A stretch of DNA of 64,000 nt from WLWS01 sp965243105 (GCA_965243105.1 CBDEUC010000003.1:1798001-1862000); one strand, 5' to 3'; counted from the stretch's first letter, positions 1 to 7,936 are shown. Notes: generated by a model not told the origin, from the sequence alone. A program made the numbers and translations.

Positions 1-1
1 T

Positions 2-253
2 GCCGCTCACTGGCATGGCCTGGCAGCCGAACAGGGTATTGCCGAGGCACAGGACTATATGGGCATCATGTATGCCAACGGCTGGGGCGTAAAACAGGAT
101 CTGGTGCAGGCTTACAAGTATTTAACTATTGCTCTTGAAAGTGGGCTTGAAGATGCCGGAAAGCACCGCGACGCGGTGAAGAAGTTGATGTCCGGCGAGC
201 AGGTAAGCAAGGCAGAACAGTTAGCACGATCATGGTTTTCTGACGGTCAGTAG
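2..253 (+). CDS. Sel1-repeat protein, C-terminal end (partial)
   Basis: The open frame runs in from the left edge and stops at 253, so only the last 83 codons are visible. The sequence has the alternating small and aromatic pattern of a Sel1-like tetratricopeptide repeat (A.DYMGIMYANGWGV..D...AYKYLTIAL), followed by a polar alpha-helical tail ending in WFSDGQ. Sel1 proteins are solenoid scaffolds for protein-protein contacts and are often periplasmic. The signal peptide and number of repeats lie outside the window, so the specific role cannot be given. Confidence 0.75.
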   Translation, partial: AAHWHGLAAEQGIAEAQDYMGIMYANGWGVKQDLVQAYKYLTIALESGLEDAGKHRDAVKKLMSGEQVSKAEQLARSWFSDGQ

Positions 254-286
254 TACAACACATACTTACTAATGGGGGAGTGAGTG

Positions 287-1018
287 ATGAGTAAATTTAT
301 TTACGCTTTGTATGCTGTCATTAGTTATGTTGTTTTTCTCTTGTCCTTTTTATACGCCATCGGTTTTGTTGGCGGGTTTATTGTTCCAAAGACCATCAAC
401 TCCGGAGAACCGAGTGGCCTGTTAAATGCGCTCATCATCAATACCATTTTGCTCGGCGCATTTGCTGTTCAGCATAGCGTAATGGCCCGACCCGCGTTCA
501 AGGCGTGGTTCACGAAGCTGGTACCTGGCGTTATTGAGCGCAGTACCTATGTGCTTTTATCAAGCCTGCTGTTGTTCGTTCTCTACTGGCACTGGGTGCC
601 AATGCCAAGGACGATCTGGCATGTTGATGGAGGAATCCTGGCGACAGTGATACAGGTTATTTTCTGGTCTGGCTGGCTGATGGTACTGGTATCAACCTTT
701 CTTATTAATCACTTTGACCTGTTCGGACTTCGGCAGGTCTATCTCAACTTCAAGGGAAAAGAGTATAGCCACCTGGATTTTCGTATCATCGGTCTCTACC
801 GGCTTTGCCGTCATCCCATCATGCTTGGTTTTGTCATCGCCTTCTGGGCAACACCATACATGACCGCCGGGCATTTACTCTTCGCCGCGGCAACAACGGC
901 ATACATTATTATTGCCCTGCAATTTGAAGAGAAAGACCTGGTTACTTTTTTCGGCGACGTATACCGGGATTACCAGCAAAAAGTGCCGATGTTATTCCCC
1001 ATCAAGTTCGGAAAATAA
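287..1018 (+). CDS. mddA: Methanethiol S-methyltransferase-like membrane protein (MddA/NnrU-like)
   Basis: A 243-residue integral membrane protein with about five hydrophobic segments. The C-terminal half carries the signature of the isoprenylcysteine carboxyl methyltransferase superfamily: LYRLCRHPIMLGF near residues 170-182 and an FEEKDL acidic motif near 213-218, which bind S-adenosylmethionine. The N-terminus (FLYAIGFVGG..VPKTI) and overall length resemble MddA, which methylates methanethiol to dimethyl sulfide. The assignment to MddA rather than another NnrU-like methyltransferase is from recalled similarity. A GTG lies at 284, but the ATG at 287 is better placed behind GGGGGAG at 274-280. 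It ends 4 bp before the tail of the convergent nitroreductase gene. Confidence 0.7.
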   Translation: MSKFIYALYAVISYVVFLLSFLYAIGFVGGFIVPKTINSGEPSGLLNALIINTILLGAFAVQHSVMARPAFKAWFTKLVPGVIERSTYVLLSSLLLFVLYWHWVPMPRTIWHVDGGILATVIQVIFWSGWLMVLVSTFLINHFDLFGLRQVYLNFKGKEYSHLDFRIIGLYRLCRHPIMLGFVIAFWATPYMTAGHLLFAAATTAYIIIALQFEEKDLVTFFGDVYRDYQQKVPMLFPIKFGK

Positions 1019-1022
1019 AGGA

Positions 1023-1673
1023 CTACCAGCCATCCCAGTGCACGATGTTTTCAAGCGGCATGCGGTGAGCACGCTTGAAATCAGTGCCGATGGAGTAGGC
1101 CACCGGGATTAAGGCGGTTTGCATGATCTCATCGTAGGGTATGCCAAGGATCCCGGCCACTTCTTTTTCAAAGAAAAGATGGATCGAAGTGAAGCAGGTG
1201 CCAAGACCGCGGGTCCTTGCTGCGAGCATAAAGTTCCACGTGGCAGGACCAATTGTTCCCCATTGACCGCTTTGCATCATGATAGGTGCATTATCCGTCC
1301 GCCCGGTAATGCAGGGGATTACCATAACCGGTACTTTCTCCATATTCTCGGCCAGGTACTGGGCGGAGCTCACCACGCGCCCCTGTACCTCGTTATATTT
1401 TTCATCCTTAGAAGCCACCGATGCAGCTGATACGGGCATGTTAATGTAGGTATCCCACCCCTTGCGATAATACTCCGCTATCGCAGCGCGCTTTTCTTCG
1501 TCTGTGACAACGATGAAATGCCAGCCCTGGGCATTGGATGCCGTCGGCGCCTGTTGCGCAATCGCCAGGCACTCCTCGATCACTTCGCGTTCCACGGGCT
1601 TTGAAAAATCCAGTCGTTTTCGCACTGCCCGCGTTGTTGTGAGTAATTCTTCCGGTGTCATTTCAAGGATCAT
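1023..1673 (-). CDS. Nitroreductase family flavoprotein
   Basis: A 216-residue protein of usual nitroreductase length. TTRAVRKRLDF near residues 12-22 matches the N-terminal FMN-phosphate-binding arginine motif, and QQAPTASNAQGWHFIVV near 40-55 is the conserved flavin-binding segment. GLGTCFTSIHL near 165-175 is the glycine-rich C-terminal FMN loop. Members are FMN-dependent homodimers that reduce nitroaromatics, quinones or enones with NAD(P)H; the substrate cannot be told from sequence. It is transcribed away from the operon starting at 1802, so 1674-1801 must hold promoters for both directions. A second in-frame ATG four codons downstream (1661) is an alternative start. Confidence 0.85.
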   Translation of the reverse strand: MILEMTPEELLTTTRAVRKRLDFSKPVEREVIEECLAIAQQAPTASNAQGWHFIVVTDEEKRAAIAEYYRKGWDTYINMPVSAASVASKDEKYNEVQGRVVSSAQYLAENMEKVPVMVIPCITGRTDNAPIMMQSGQWGTIGPATWNFMLAARTRGLGTCFTSIHLFFEKEVAGILGIPYDEIMQTALIPVAYSIGTDFKRAHRMPLENIVHWDGW

Positions 1674-1801
1674 GATAGTTCTCTAGTCAGGTCAGGTTAG
1701 ACGAAAAATAAGACTTATATGGCAAAAGCGCAAATGAATTCATAAATTGATACTATCATTTACCGGTAATATGGGTTTTATCTCGAAGGAGGGCTAAGCA
1801 A

Positions 1802-2740
1802 ATGTTGAGCATCATTAGAAGCATGGTAATACCGGCAGTTTTAATTATCTTCGCATCGAAATTAGCAGCTGAAGAAAACTGGTATCCATCAAAGTTTGGT
1901 GCTGATGACAGGATAGGAGCATTGAATTACCTGGCTCCCGCGATGGTGCTGGACGCGGTGAAACTTGTGACTCAGGGAAAAGTATATTCTCTCGCCGTGG
2001 AAACCAACGAGTCCTCACGTGATAACTATGGGCGCTTTTACCAGGTTAAATCCTATCCCATGACACCGAGTGAAATCGGCCCGAATAACTTTACCGCTAA
2101 CGAAAGCCTGGTTATCACCAATGATGGTCTCGGTACTACTATAGACGGGTTTGCACACCCGGGAATTGGGCGTCGGTATTATAACGGTGCAACTGAAAAA
2201 GAGGTGCTTTCCGGTAACCTGACAGGAGTTAAGCTTTATGGAATGGAGTCCATCCCGCCGATCGTGTCACGCGGTATTTTACTCGATATGGCTGCTTACT
2301 ACGGGGTCGATGTGCTGGCTGCAGGTACAGAGTTTAATAGCAGGGAAATTGCGGGCGCTGCAAAAAGACAGGGAATTCAAATTAAAAAAGGTGACGTCGT
2401 AATCTTTCATACAGGATGGCTGCCCAAGCTCTGGAATGATACCCAGGTCTACCTGGATACGCAGCCCGGCCTGGGTGTCGATGGTGCGAGATACCTGGTA
2501 GAAAAAGAAATCGCACTTGTCGGTATTGATGCCAGGACGATTGAAGCCCACCCGGCTACTTATAGTGAAATAGCCCCGGTACACCAGTTGTTGATCACAA
2601 AAAACGGGGTACATATTATCGAGCATATGGACACACGGGCTCTCCGCCGGGATAGCATTAGTGAGTTTCTTTTTGTACTGGGGATACCAAAGCTTCGGGG
2701 AGCAGTACAGGGGATCATTAACCCAATAGCCATCCGTTAA
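1802..2740 (+). CDS. Exported cyclase-family hydrolase (PF04199-like)
   Basis: A 312-residue protein with a hydrophobic N-terminus (about residues 7-19) and an A-A junction near 22-23, which looks like a cleavable signal peptide. LGTTIDGFAH at about 110-119, followed by RRYYNG, matches the larger class of cyclase/kynurenine-formamidase-like metal hydrolases that carry GTQxDxxxH and YNG. The first and second histidines of the classical HxGTHxD metal motif are Gly and Thr here, while the Asp and last His remain. The start has a strong ribosome site (GAAGGAGGG, 1784-1792). It is the first gene of a plus-strand operon with two amidohydrolases, a symporter and an acetyltransferase. The family hydrolyses amides or lactones; the substrate is unknown. 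Confidence 0.8.
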   Translation: MLSIIRSMVIPAVLIIFASKLAAEENWYPSKFGADDRIGALNYLAPAMVLDAVKLVTQGKVYSLAVETNESSRDNYGRFYQVKSYPMTPSEIGPNNFTANESLVITNDGLGTTIDGFAHPGIGRRYYNGATEKEVLSGNLTGVKLYGMESIPPIVSRGILLDMAAYYGVDVLAAGTEFNSREIAGAAKRQGIQIKKGDVVIFHTGWLPKLWNDTQVYLDTQPGLGVDGARYLVEKEIALVGIDARTIEAHPATYSEIAPVHQLLITKNGVHIIEHMDTRALRRDSISEFLFVLGIPKLRGAVQGIINPIAIR

Positions 2741-2763
2741 TTTTAAATATCAAGAGGTGCCAG

Positions 2764-3750
2764 ATGAGCAAGGTAATTGATGTACACACCCATATGTACA
2801 CCTCGGGGTGGCTGGAACTACTGAAGCAAAAGGGTGGACCTGACCTGACCGTGGAGAAAGGCGTGGATAGCCCAGAGACAGTTTGCTACAAGGGCGCGAG
2901 TTTTTGCGTACTTGAACCACCGCATTTTGATTTTGAGCTTCGAATCAGGAACATGGAGAAAGCGGGTGTAGATATGGCCGTTGTTTCGATGCCACCACCG
3001 GGAGTTATCTGGGGCAAGGGTGAGGTCTGCCTTGAGGCTGCGCAAATGACAAACAACGAGTTCGCCCAGGCACAAAAAGATCACCCGGAACATATACGCT
3101 GGATGGCCGTGTTACCGTGGGAGTCACCGCAACTCGCTGTGGAAGAAATAAAGCGAGCTTGCGACATTGGCGCTGTTGCCGCTATTGTCCATGGCAGTAT
3201 CAATGGCCGACACCTGACTGATGCGGACTTTGCGCCTGTCTGGCAGGAACTGGATGACCGTGCACTTCCTGTGCTGGTGCACCCTACGTACCCCATAGGA
3301 ACTGAACTGATGGAGCTGGATCGTTATGCCTTGATCGCATCCACCGGGTTCATGATTGATACGACACTGGCAATTTCAAAAATGATCTTTGACGGCTTTT
3401 TCGATAGATACCCCAACCTGAAAATCATCGCGTCCCATGCTGGTGCTACCTTGCCCTACCTGGCAGGACGGTTTGACCGGGTATTCGATACGACGCAAAG
3501 AGCCAAGGCGAAAATCAGCAAACCACCGAGTGAATACCTCAGGCATATTTATTATGACAGCGTCACGTACAGGCAGGAGTCACTCGAGCTTTGTATAAGC
3601 GTAGCGACTCCCGAGCATGTCCTGTACGGGTCCGATTATCCATTTAACCTGGGAGACATGGAAGGTTGCCTGGAACGGGTAAATAATCTCCCTGGAGAAA
3701 CAAGGGACAAGGTTCGCGGCGACAACGTAGAGCGAATATTTAATTTATAA
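2764..3750 (+). CDS. Zinc amidohydrolase, ACMSD-like (PF04909), copy A
   Basis: A 328-residue TIM-barrel amidohydrolase. All metal and catalytic positions of the aminocarboxymuconate-semialdehyde decarboxylase family are visible: DVHTH at 6-10, a barrel histidine in LVHPTYP (H173), the catalytic histidine in ASHAGA (H225) and the aspartate in YGSDYPF (D291). Relatives decarboxylate or hydrolyse unsaturated aromatic-derived acids. It lies 23 bp after the cyclase gene and 11 bp before the symporter. The second amidohydrolase two genes on is clearly paralogous (shared blocks such as DGRxLTD, MIFDGF and YPNLKIIASH). The exact reaction is not deducible. Confidence 0.88.
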   Translation: MSKVIDVHTHMYTSGWLELLKQKGGPDLTVEKGVDSPETVCYKGASFCVLEPPHFDFELRIRNMEKAGVDMAVVSMPPPGVIWGKGEVCLEAAQMTNNEFAQAQKDHPEHIRWMAVLPWESPQLAVEEIKRACDIGAVAAIVHGSINGRHLTDADFAPVWQELDDRALPVLVHPTYPIGTELMELDRYALIASTGFMIDTTLAISKMIFDGFFDRYPNLKIIASHAGATLPYLAGRFDRVFDTTQRAKAKISKPPSEYLRHIYYDSVTYRQESLELCISVATPEHVLYGSDYPFNLGDMEGCLERVNNLPGETRDKVRGDNVERIFNL

Positions 3751-3761
3751 CTATTGAGCAC

Positions 3762-5135
3762 ATGTCGCAGGACAATTCCACCGTAGAGCACTGGTCTTCG
3801 CAGTTGGGTTTTATTCTTGCGGCGCTGGGAAGTGCTATAGGCCTGGGTAATCTCTGGCGTTTCCCCTACCTGGTAGGAGAAAACGGTGGGGGAGCATTTA
3901 TTATGCTTTACCTCCTGTTTATCCTTGTAATAGGCATACCCGCGCTTATTGCCACGATCATGGTGGGGCGCCGCGGACAATGTAACCCCATACTTTGCCT
4001 GTCGAGGGTTGCAAGCGAGCAGGGCCTGAGTTCCCGCTGGGGTGCGCTGGGCTGGTTGCTTGTTATTAGCGCCTATTTTCTCCTGACAATATTCAGCGTC
4101 GTTGTCAGCTGGATACTCTATTTTCTCTATATTGCGATCACCGAGGGCTTTCGCGAGGTAACACCAGCCAATGCCGACCTGCTGTTTGAAGAAATCAGGA
4201 GCAGTCCTTTGCAGATGGCCTTATGGCATGGCGTTTTCATGGCGATGATTACCTTTGTTATTGCCAGGGGAGTGCGTGGTGGTATAGAGAAAGCCGTCAA
4301 GTTGGCCATGCCTGCCCTTTTCATTATCCTTTTTCTGCTGGTGTGTTATTCCATGTACATGGGAAATGTCGCTGAAGCGACGGAGTTCTTGTTTACGCCG
4401 GATTTCAGCAAGCTGGATATGCGTGTAGTCCTTCTTGCAATAGGACAGGCCCTGCTTACCCTGAGCGTGGGAGGGGCAGGGATGCTGGTCTATGGAGCCT
4501 ATATTGGTGGTAATGTTTCCATACCAGGATCAAGCCTGGTAATTGCTGGTCTTGATACGGTTGTTGCCATGCTCGCCGGGCTGATGATATTCCCCATAGT
4601 ATTTCAATATGGCTTATCGCCCGGCCAGGGACCGGGGCTGATGTTCATAACCCTGCCAATTGCCTTTGCGCAAATGCCCGGTGGAGATATCTTTGCCATA
4701 TTGTTTTTCCTGCTCCTGTTGCTGGCTGCGTTCAGTACCGGCTTATCCATGTTTGAACCGGTGGTAGCATGGTTCAAGGACCAGCGTGGTATCAATCGTG
4801 CAAAAGGCGCGATCATGGTTGGTATAGCCACATGGGTGGTGGGCTTGATGAACGTGTTTTCCTACAACATCTGGTCAGGTGCCAGGCCTCTTGCTTTTAT
4901 CAGCTCGCTCGCAGACAAGACAATCTTCGGCTCTGTGGAATATTTAACGGCAAACCTGGCTATGCCCGCGGGTTCAATCCTGACGGCAATCTTTGTTGGC
5001 TGGATGGTGTCTGAAAAAATGCGCCACGAGGAATTCACGAATAATACCAATCCGCTTTACTATCCCTTGTGGCGTGTGACTATACGCTACCTGGTACCAG
5101 GTGCTATTGGGATTGTCTTCATAGCTGGCTTTTAA
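3762..5135 (+). CDS. Sodium-dependent neurotransmitter:sodium symporter family transporter
   Basis: A 457-residue polytopic inner-membrane protein with about 11 or 12 hydrophobic segments. ALGSAIGLGNLWRFPYL at 21-37 is the unwound first helix that binds substrate and sodium in the LeuT/MhsT family (PF00209). Bacterial members take up amino acids or related amines with sodium. It is encoded between two amidohydrolases with gaps of 11 and 25 bp, so it probably imports the substrate of that operon. The substrate itself cannot be assigned. Confidence 0.9.
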   Translation: MSQDNSTVEHWSSQLGFILAALGSAIGLGNLWRFPYLVGENGGGAFIMLYLLFILVIGIPALIATIMVGRRGQCNPILCLSRVASEQGLSSRWGALGWLLVISAYFLLTIFSVVVSWILYFLYIAITEGFREVTPANADLLFEEIRSSPLQMALWHGVFMAMITFVIARGVRGGIEKAVKLAMPALFIILFLLVCYSMYMGNVAEATEFLFTPDFSKLDMRVVLLAIGQALLTLSVGGAGMLVYGAYIGGNVSIPGSSLVIAGLDTVVAMLAGLMIFPIVFQYGLSPGQGPGLMFITLPIAFAQMPGGDIFAILFFLLLLLAAFSTGLSMFEPVVAWFKDQRGINRAKGAIMVGIATWVVGLMNVFSYNIWSGARPLAFISSLADKTIFGSVEYLTANLAMPAGSILTAIFVGWMVSEKMRHEEFTNNTNPLYYPLWRVTIRYLVPGAIGIVFIAGF

Positions 5136-5160
5136 TTCATATACCGAAAAATCAAAAAGT

Positions 5161-6141
5161 ATGACTGTTATCGACGTTCACACGCATGCCTATACGGAAG
5201 ACTGGTATGAGCTCATGCGCAAGCATGGTGGCGAGTATCATGTAGTAACGCGTCCCGATGGCAAGGAAGAAATTTATCGTGGAGAAACGCCTGTCGCGAT
5301 TCCACAACCCGGGCACTTTGACTATGACCTCCGCATCAGGGAAATGGATGCAGCAGGTATCGACATCTCCATTGTTTCTCTTACCTGTCCCAATGTTTAC
5401 TGGGGAGGCGAGGAAACGAGTTGCGAAGCTGCTGTTATTTCAAATAACAGTATGCAGGAAGCCCAGCATACCTACCCTGATCGAATTCGCTGGTACACCT
5501 CGTTACCGTGGCAATATCCTGCAAGGGCGGTTGCTGAACTGGAACGGACGGTCGAACTCGGTGCGTGCGGCGTCATGGTGCTGGCCAATATTGATGGACG
5601 CAGCCTGACAGATCCTTTCTTTAAACCGATCTGGCAGGCCATAGACGACAGGGCGCTCCCGGTGCTGGTCCATCCCACTGATCCGCCCGGTGCCTTGCAG
5701 ATGGACATGGGCAAGTATGATCTTAGCTGGTCTGTGGGCTTTATGTTTGACACTACCCTTGCGATAACACGCATGATATTTGACGGTTTTTACGACAAGT
5801 ATCCTAACCTGAAAATTATCGCATCCCACGGGGGCGGGGCACTGCCCTACCTTGTGGGTCGTTTTGAAAAAGGAGACGAAGTTGAGCTTGCTGAGCGTCG
5901 CGTAATGGAACGTAAACCAACGGACTACCTTCAGCACATATATTATGACTGTATAAATTATGATTCCCGTGCCATGGAATACCTTTTATCCATCGTGGGT
6001 GCTGATCATGTCATGTTTGGAACTGACTGGCCGCACCAGGTATTCGATGTAAAAGGAGCAATGAAACACACGGCTGCCTTGCCAGTAAATCAATGTAAGC
6101 TGGTTCGGTCCGAAACAGCGATGAAAGTTTTTAATATCTAG
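5161..6141 (+). CDS. Zinc amidohydrolase, ACMSD-like (PF04909), copy B
   Basis: A 326-residue paralogue of the protein encoded at 2764-3750. The metal set is complete: DVHTH with H7 and H9, LVHPTDP (H171), ASHGGG (H223) and FGTDWPH (D289). The differences from copy A lie mostly in the substrate-facing region around residues 20-50 and 70-90, which suggests that the two copies act on different compounds or successive steps. No strong ribosome site precedes the ATG. The stop is only 3 bp before the next gene, so the two are probably co-translated. Confidence 0.88.
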   Translation: MTVIDVHTHAYTEDWYELMRKHGGEYHVVTRPDGKEEIYRGETPVAIPQPGHFDYDLRIREMDAAGIDISIVSLTCPNVYWGGEETSCEAAVISNNSMQEAQHTYPDRIRWYTSLPWQYPARAVAELERTVELGACGVMVLANIDGRSLTDPFFKPIWQAIDDRALPVLVHPTDPPGALQMDMGKYDLSWSVGFMFDTTLAITRMIFDGFYDKYPNLKIIASHGGGALPYLVGRFEKGDEVELAERRVMERKPTDYLQHIYYDCINYDSRAMEYLLSIVGADHVMFGTDWPHQVFDVKGAMKHTAALPVNQCKLVRSETAMKVFNI

Positions 6142-6144
6142 ATA

Positions 6145-6579
6145 ATGCAGATTTTTCATAATCCTCCCATAACACAATCAATGGAGCTGCTGGCTGTGTG
6201 CGAACTGCCAACTTCTGATCTTGAAGCGGGGCACTTTGACCACTTTCTCGGTTTCGGCACGGCTGAACACTTACAGGGTCTTGTAGGCCTTGAAATATAT
6301 GAATCAAATGCACTGCTACGTTCACTTGCCGTTGTGGAAGAAGCTCGAGGTAGTGGCGCGGGAAAGGCCCTGTTAAACGCTATTGAAAGTTATGCGCAGG
6401 AGCGAGGTGTGCAGGCACTCTATCTACTGACCACGACTGCCGATGCTTTTTTTGCGCGCAATGGTTACACGGAGGTAAGCAGGGAGGTGGCACCGGAATC
6501 TATCAGGCAGACGCGGGAATTTGCCGGGATCTGCCCGGATGATGCCACCTTCATGATGAAAACATTGCCGGCCGCATAA
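6145..6579 (+). CDS. GNAT N-acetyltransferase, ArsN2-like
   Basis: A 144-residue protein of the Gcn5-related acetyltransferase fold. ARGSGAGKALL near residues 67-77 is the acetyl-CoA pyrophosphate-binding loop (R/QxxGxG/A). The C-terminal segment FFARNGYTEVSR followed by SIRQTREFAGICP is the hallmark of the ArsN2 subgroup, which appears in arsenic gene clusters. No arsenic genes are adjacent, and the gene sits 3 bp behind an amidohydrolase, so here it may acetylate an amine linked to the operon's substrate. That last point is inference. Confidence 0.8.
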   Translation: MQIFHNPPITQSMELLAVCELPTSDLEAGHFDHFLGFGTAEHLQGLVGLEIYESNALLRSLAVVEEARGSGAGKALLNAIESYAQERGVQALYLLTTTADAFFARNGYTEVSREVAPESIRQTREFAGICPDDATFMMKTLPAA

Positions 6580-6580
6580 G

Positions 6581-6667
6581 ATGCGTATTAGCGAGATACA
6601 GGTTTACCAGAAAGACTTGCCCGTACTGGATGGCCCCTTCCCAGACCAGGGAGTCGAGGATTGGTAG
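6581..6667 (+). pseudogene. Truncated start of an enolase-superfamily (mandelate racemase/muconate lactonising) gene
   Basis: One base after the acetyltransferase stop, an ATG opens a 28-codon frame reading MRISEIQVYQKDLPVLDGPF and ending at TAG. This resembles the conserved N-terminal strand of mandelate racemase/muconate-lactonising enzymes (M-K-I-x-x-I-x-V-x-x-x-D-L-P). The rest of the usual 350-400 residues is missing, and no continuation is visible in any frame downstream. I read it as the remnant of a sixth operon gene lost by deletion. A short real peptide is possible but less likely. Confidence 0.5.
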
Positions 6668-6811
6668 TGCCGTCGCAGAGTACACCTGATCAATGATTAA
6701 CAGGCGCTGTTTCCTGGGTAAATGAATACCCCCACGGGGGTAACCGTCGGGATTATTTACACTCTTGAAAACGCAGAATTATAAGTCATTGTATTTTATT
6801 GAATTTAATAT

Positions 6812-6827
6812 TGGCCCGGAAAGTGCT
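6812..6827 (+). promoter_or_regulatory. Sigma-54-type promoter of the first PEP-CTERM gene
   Basis: TGGCCCGGAAAGTGCT fits the -24/-12 layout (consensus TGGCACG, four bases, TTGCA) with the GG and GC doublets ten bases apart. It lies 91 bp before the ATG at 6918. A TTTACA block begins 56 bp upstream (6756), and the same block sits at exactly the same distance from the equivalent element at 7921. PEP-CTERM genes are known to be under PrsK-PrsR/RpoN control in other bacteria. Confidence 0.55.
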
Positions 6828-6917
6828 TAAGATTTCACGGTTGTAATAATAATTAAATCGAGAAATGGGCAGCCCCGTTCTCAAATAACAAACTTATCCA
6901 GTATGAGGGGATAAATC

Positions 6918-7592
6918 ATGAAGAGTACTTTATTGACCGGTCGCTTCATCTCGGCAAAGCGCGCTTACCTTTGCCTTGTAGCATTGCTCTCAGTGGCAGC
7001 TATACAGCAGGTACAGGCAACACCGATTTTCACTAATTCAACCGTGGTGACCTCGGCCACCAATACTGCGGATTTTACCGGTATTTCAGGTTCGCTGAAT
7101 GGTTATACGGAAGATGGCATCGTGGTATCTGTGAATGATAACCACTGCTGCTTTAGCAGCGTTCACTATGGCTCAGGCGGAAACAATTCCTGGGTAACTA
7201 TTTCCCTTGTAAGCGGGGGTTTGATCAATGCACTGGACTTTTTGCTGGGTGATGGCTGGAACTTCACCGATCAAAATGGTAACTACAATGCTTTCCTTGG
7301 ACAGTCAACCAACCTTATCTGGGAAACGTTTGTCGGCAGCACATCAACCGGGTTTGGTGATGTCGTGCTGAACACCGGTACCAGCGTGGGCTGGACTGAT
7401 ACCAGTGGATTTACATCGATACGTGTTGCTGCCCACGTAAACAACATTGACTCCTTTGGCCAGTACCAGGCGATTGCACTCGATGATGTTCGTATAGGGG
7501 CATCCTCAACCGTTCCTGAACCAGGCAGCCTGGCCTTGCTGGGACTGGGCCTCGCCGGTTTGGGTTTGCGCAGAAGAAAAAGAAATAGCTAA
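6918..7592 (+). CDS. PEP-CTERM sorting-domain surface protein 1
   Basis: A 224-residue exported protein. Residues 1-35 form a long signal peptide ending at VQA. The mature part is rich in Asn, Gly, Ser and Thr, with two adjacent cysteines. The C-terminus has the complete exosortase sorting signal: PEP at 200-202, the hydrophobic stretch LALLGLGLAGLGL and an RRRKR tail. Such proteins are cleaved by exosortase/XrtA-type enzymes and delivered to the outer surface or extracellular matrix; no exosortase gene is in this window. GAGGGGAT precedes the ATG. A rho-independent terminator follows directly. Confidence 0.9.
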   Translation: MKSTLLTGRFISAKRAYLCLVALLSVAAIQQVQATPIFTNSTVVTSATNTADFTGISGSLNGYTEDGIVVSVNDNHCCFSSVHYGSGGNNSWVTISLVSGGLINALDFLLGDGWNFTDQNGNYNAFLGQSTNLIWETFVGSTSTGFGDVVLNTGTSVGWTDTSGFTSIRVAAHVNNIDSFGQYQAIALDDVRIGASSTVPEPGSLALLGLGLAGLGLRRRKRNS

Positions 7593-7790
7593 TTTCTTAT
7601 AAAAGCCCCGCCCAGTGCGGGGTTTTTTTGCGGAAGATGATCCCGCTTTAAGCCCGATACGACACCAGGGACAGTCCGGAATCCAAACGACAGTCGATAG
7701 CATTGCTTGATGCTATCACCAGCATGGGCAAGCCTGTCGATACAATCGCCGGCAACAAGCTCAACCACCTTGAAATCATGGAGACTTTCG
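7515..7790 (+). repeat. Direct repeat, copy 1: PEP-CTERM 3' module
   Basis: These 276 bp recur at 8559-8835 with only two substitutions and one extra T in the terminator tract. The module starts inside the codons for the PEP motif, runs through the sorting helix, stop codon and terminator, and ends within an orphan reading frame. The upstream parts of the two genes are unrelated, so the similarity stops abruptly at the left edge. Confidence 0.92.
7601..7629 (+). terminator. Rho-independent terminator of PEP-CTERM gene 1
   Basis: A GC-rich stem (GCCCCGC / GCGGGG with a short loop) is followed by seven T residues, nine bases after the stop codon. Confidence 0.85.
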
Positions 7791-7840
7791 GTAGTACAGG
7801 GGGCTTGATGAGCCGGGTTGCATTGGCGCAAATCGACTGA
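7652..7840 (+). pseudogene. Orphan 3' coding remnant, copy 1 (63 codons)
   Basis: Downstream of the terminator, a frame opens right after a TAA and runs 62 codons to TGA. It reads ARYDTRDSPESKRQS, then IALLDAITSMGKPVDTIAG, and ends in GLMSRVALAQID. A matching frame of identical length lies at 8697-8885. In the diverged last 50 bp the codon pairs differ mainly at third positions (GGC/GGT, TTG/CTC, TTG/CTG, GCG/GCC, CAA/CAG), which is the mark of a sequence that was under coding selection. No start codon with a ribosome site is visible; an internal ATG would give only 37 residues. I do not recognise the protein. Confidence 0.45.
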
Positions 7841-7920
7841 TTTTCAAAGAAAGTGTCGATATGCTTTACATTTTCAAATAGCGGTTTTTGCAACTATCTG
7901 ATTATCAATAAATAATATCT

Positions 7921-7936
7921 TGGCCCGAATGTTGCT
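7921..7936 (+). promoter_or_regulatory. Sigma-54-type promoter of the second PEP-CTERM gene
   Basis: TGGCCCGAATGTTGCT matches the sigma-54 consensus at all positions of the -24 box except one and at the whole TTGC of the -12 box. It lies 44 bp before the ATG at 7980, leaving a leader of about 30 bases. It shares TGGCCCG and the TTTACA block 56 bp upstream (7865) with the promoter at 6812. Confidence 0.7.

Noticed and set aside
6145..6579. Arsenic resistance locus
   Set aside because: Only the ArsN2-like acetyltransferase is present; no arsR, arsB/Acr3, arsC or arsM is adjacent.
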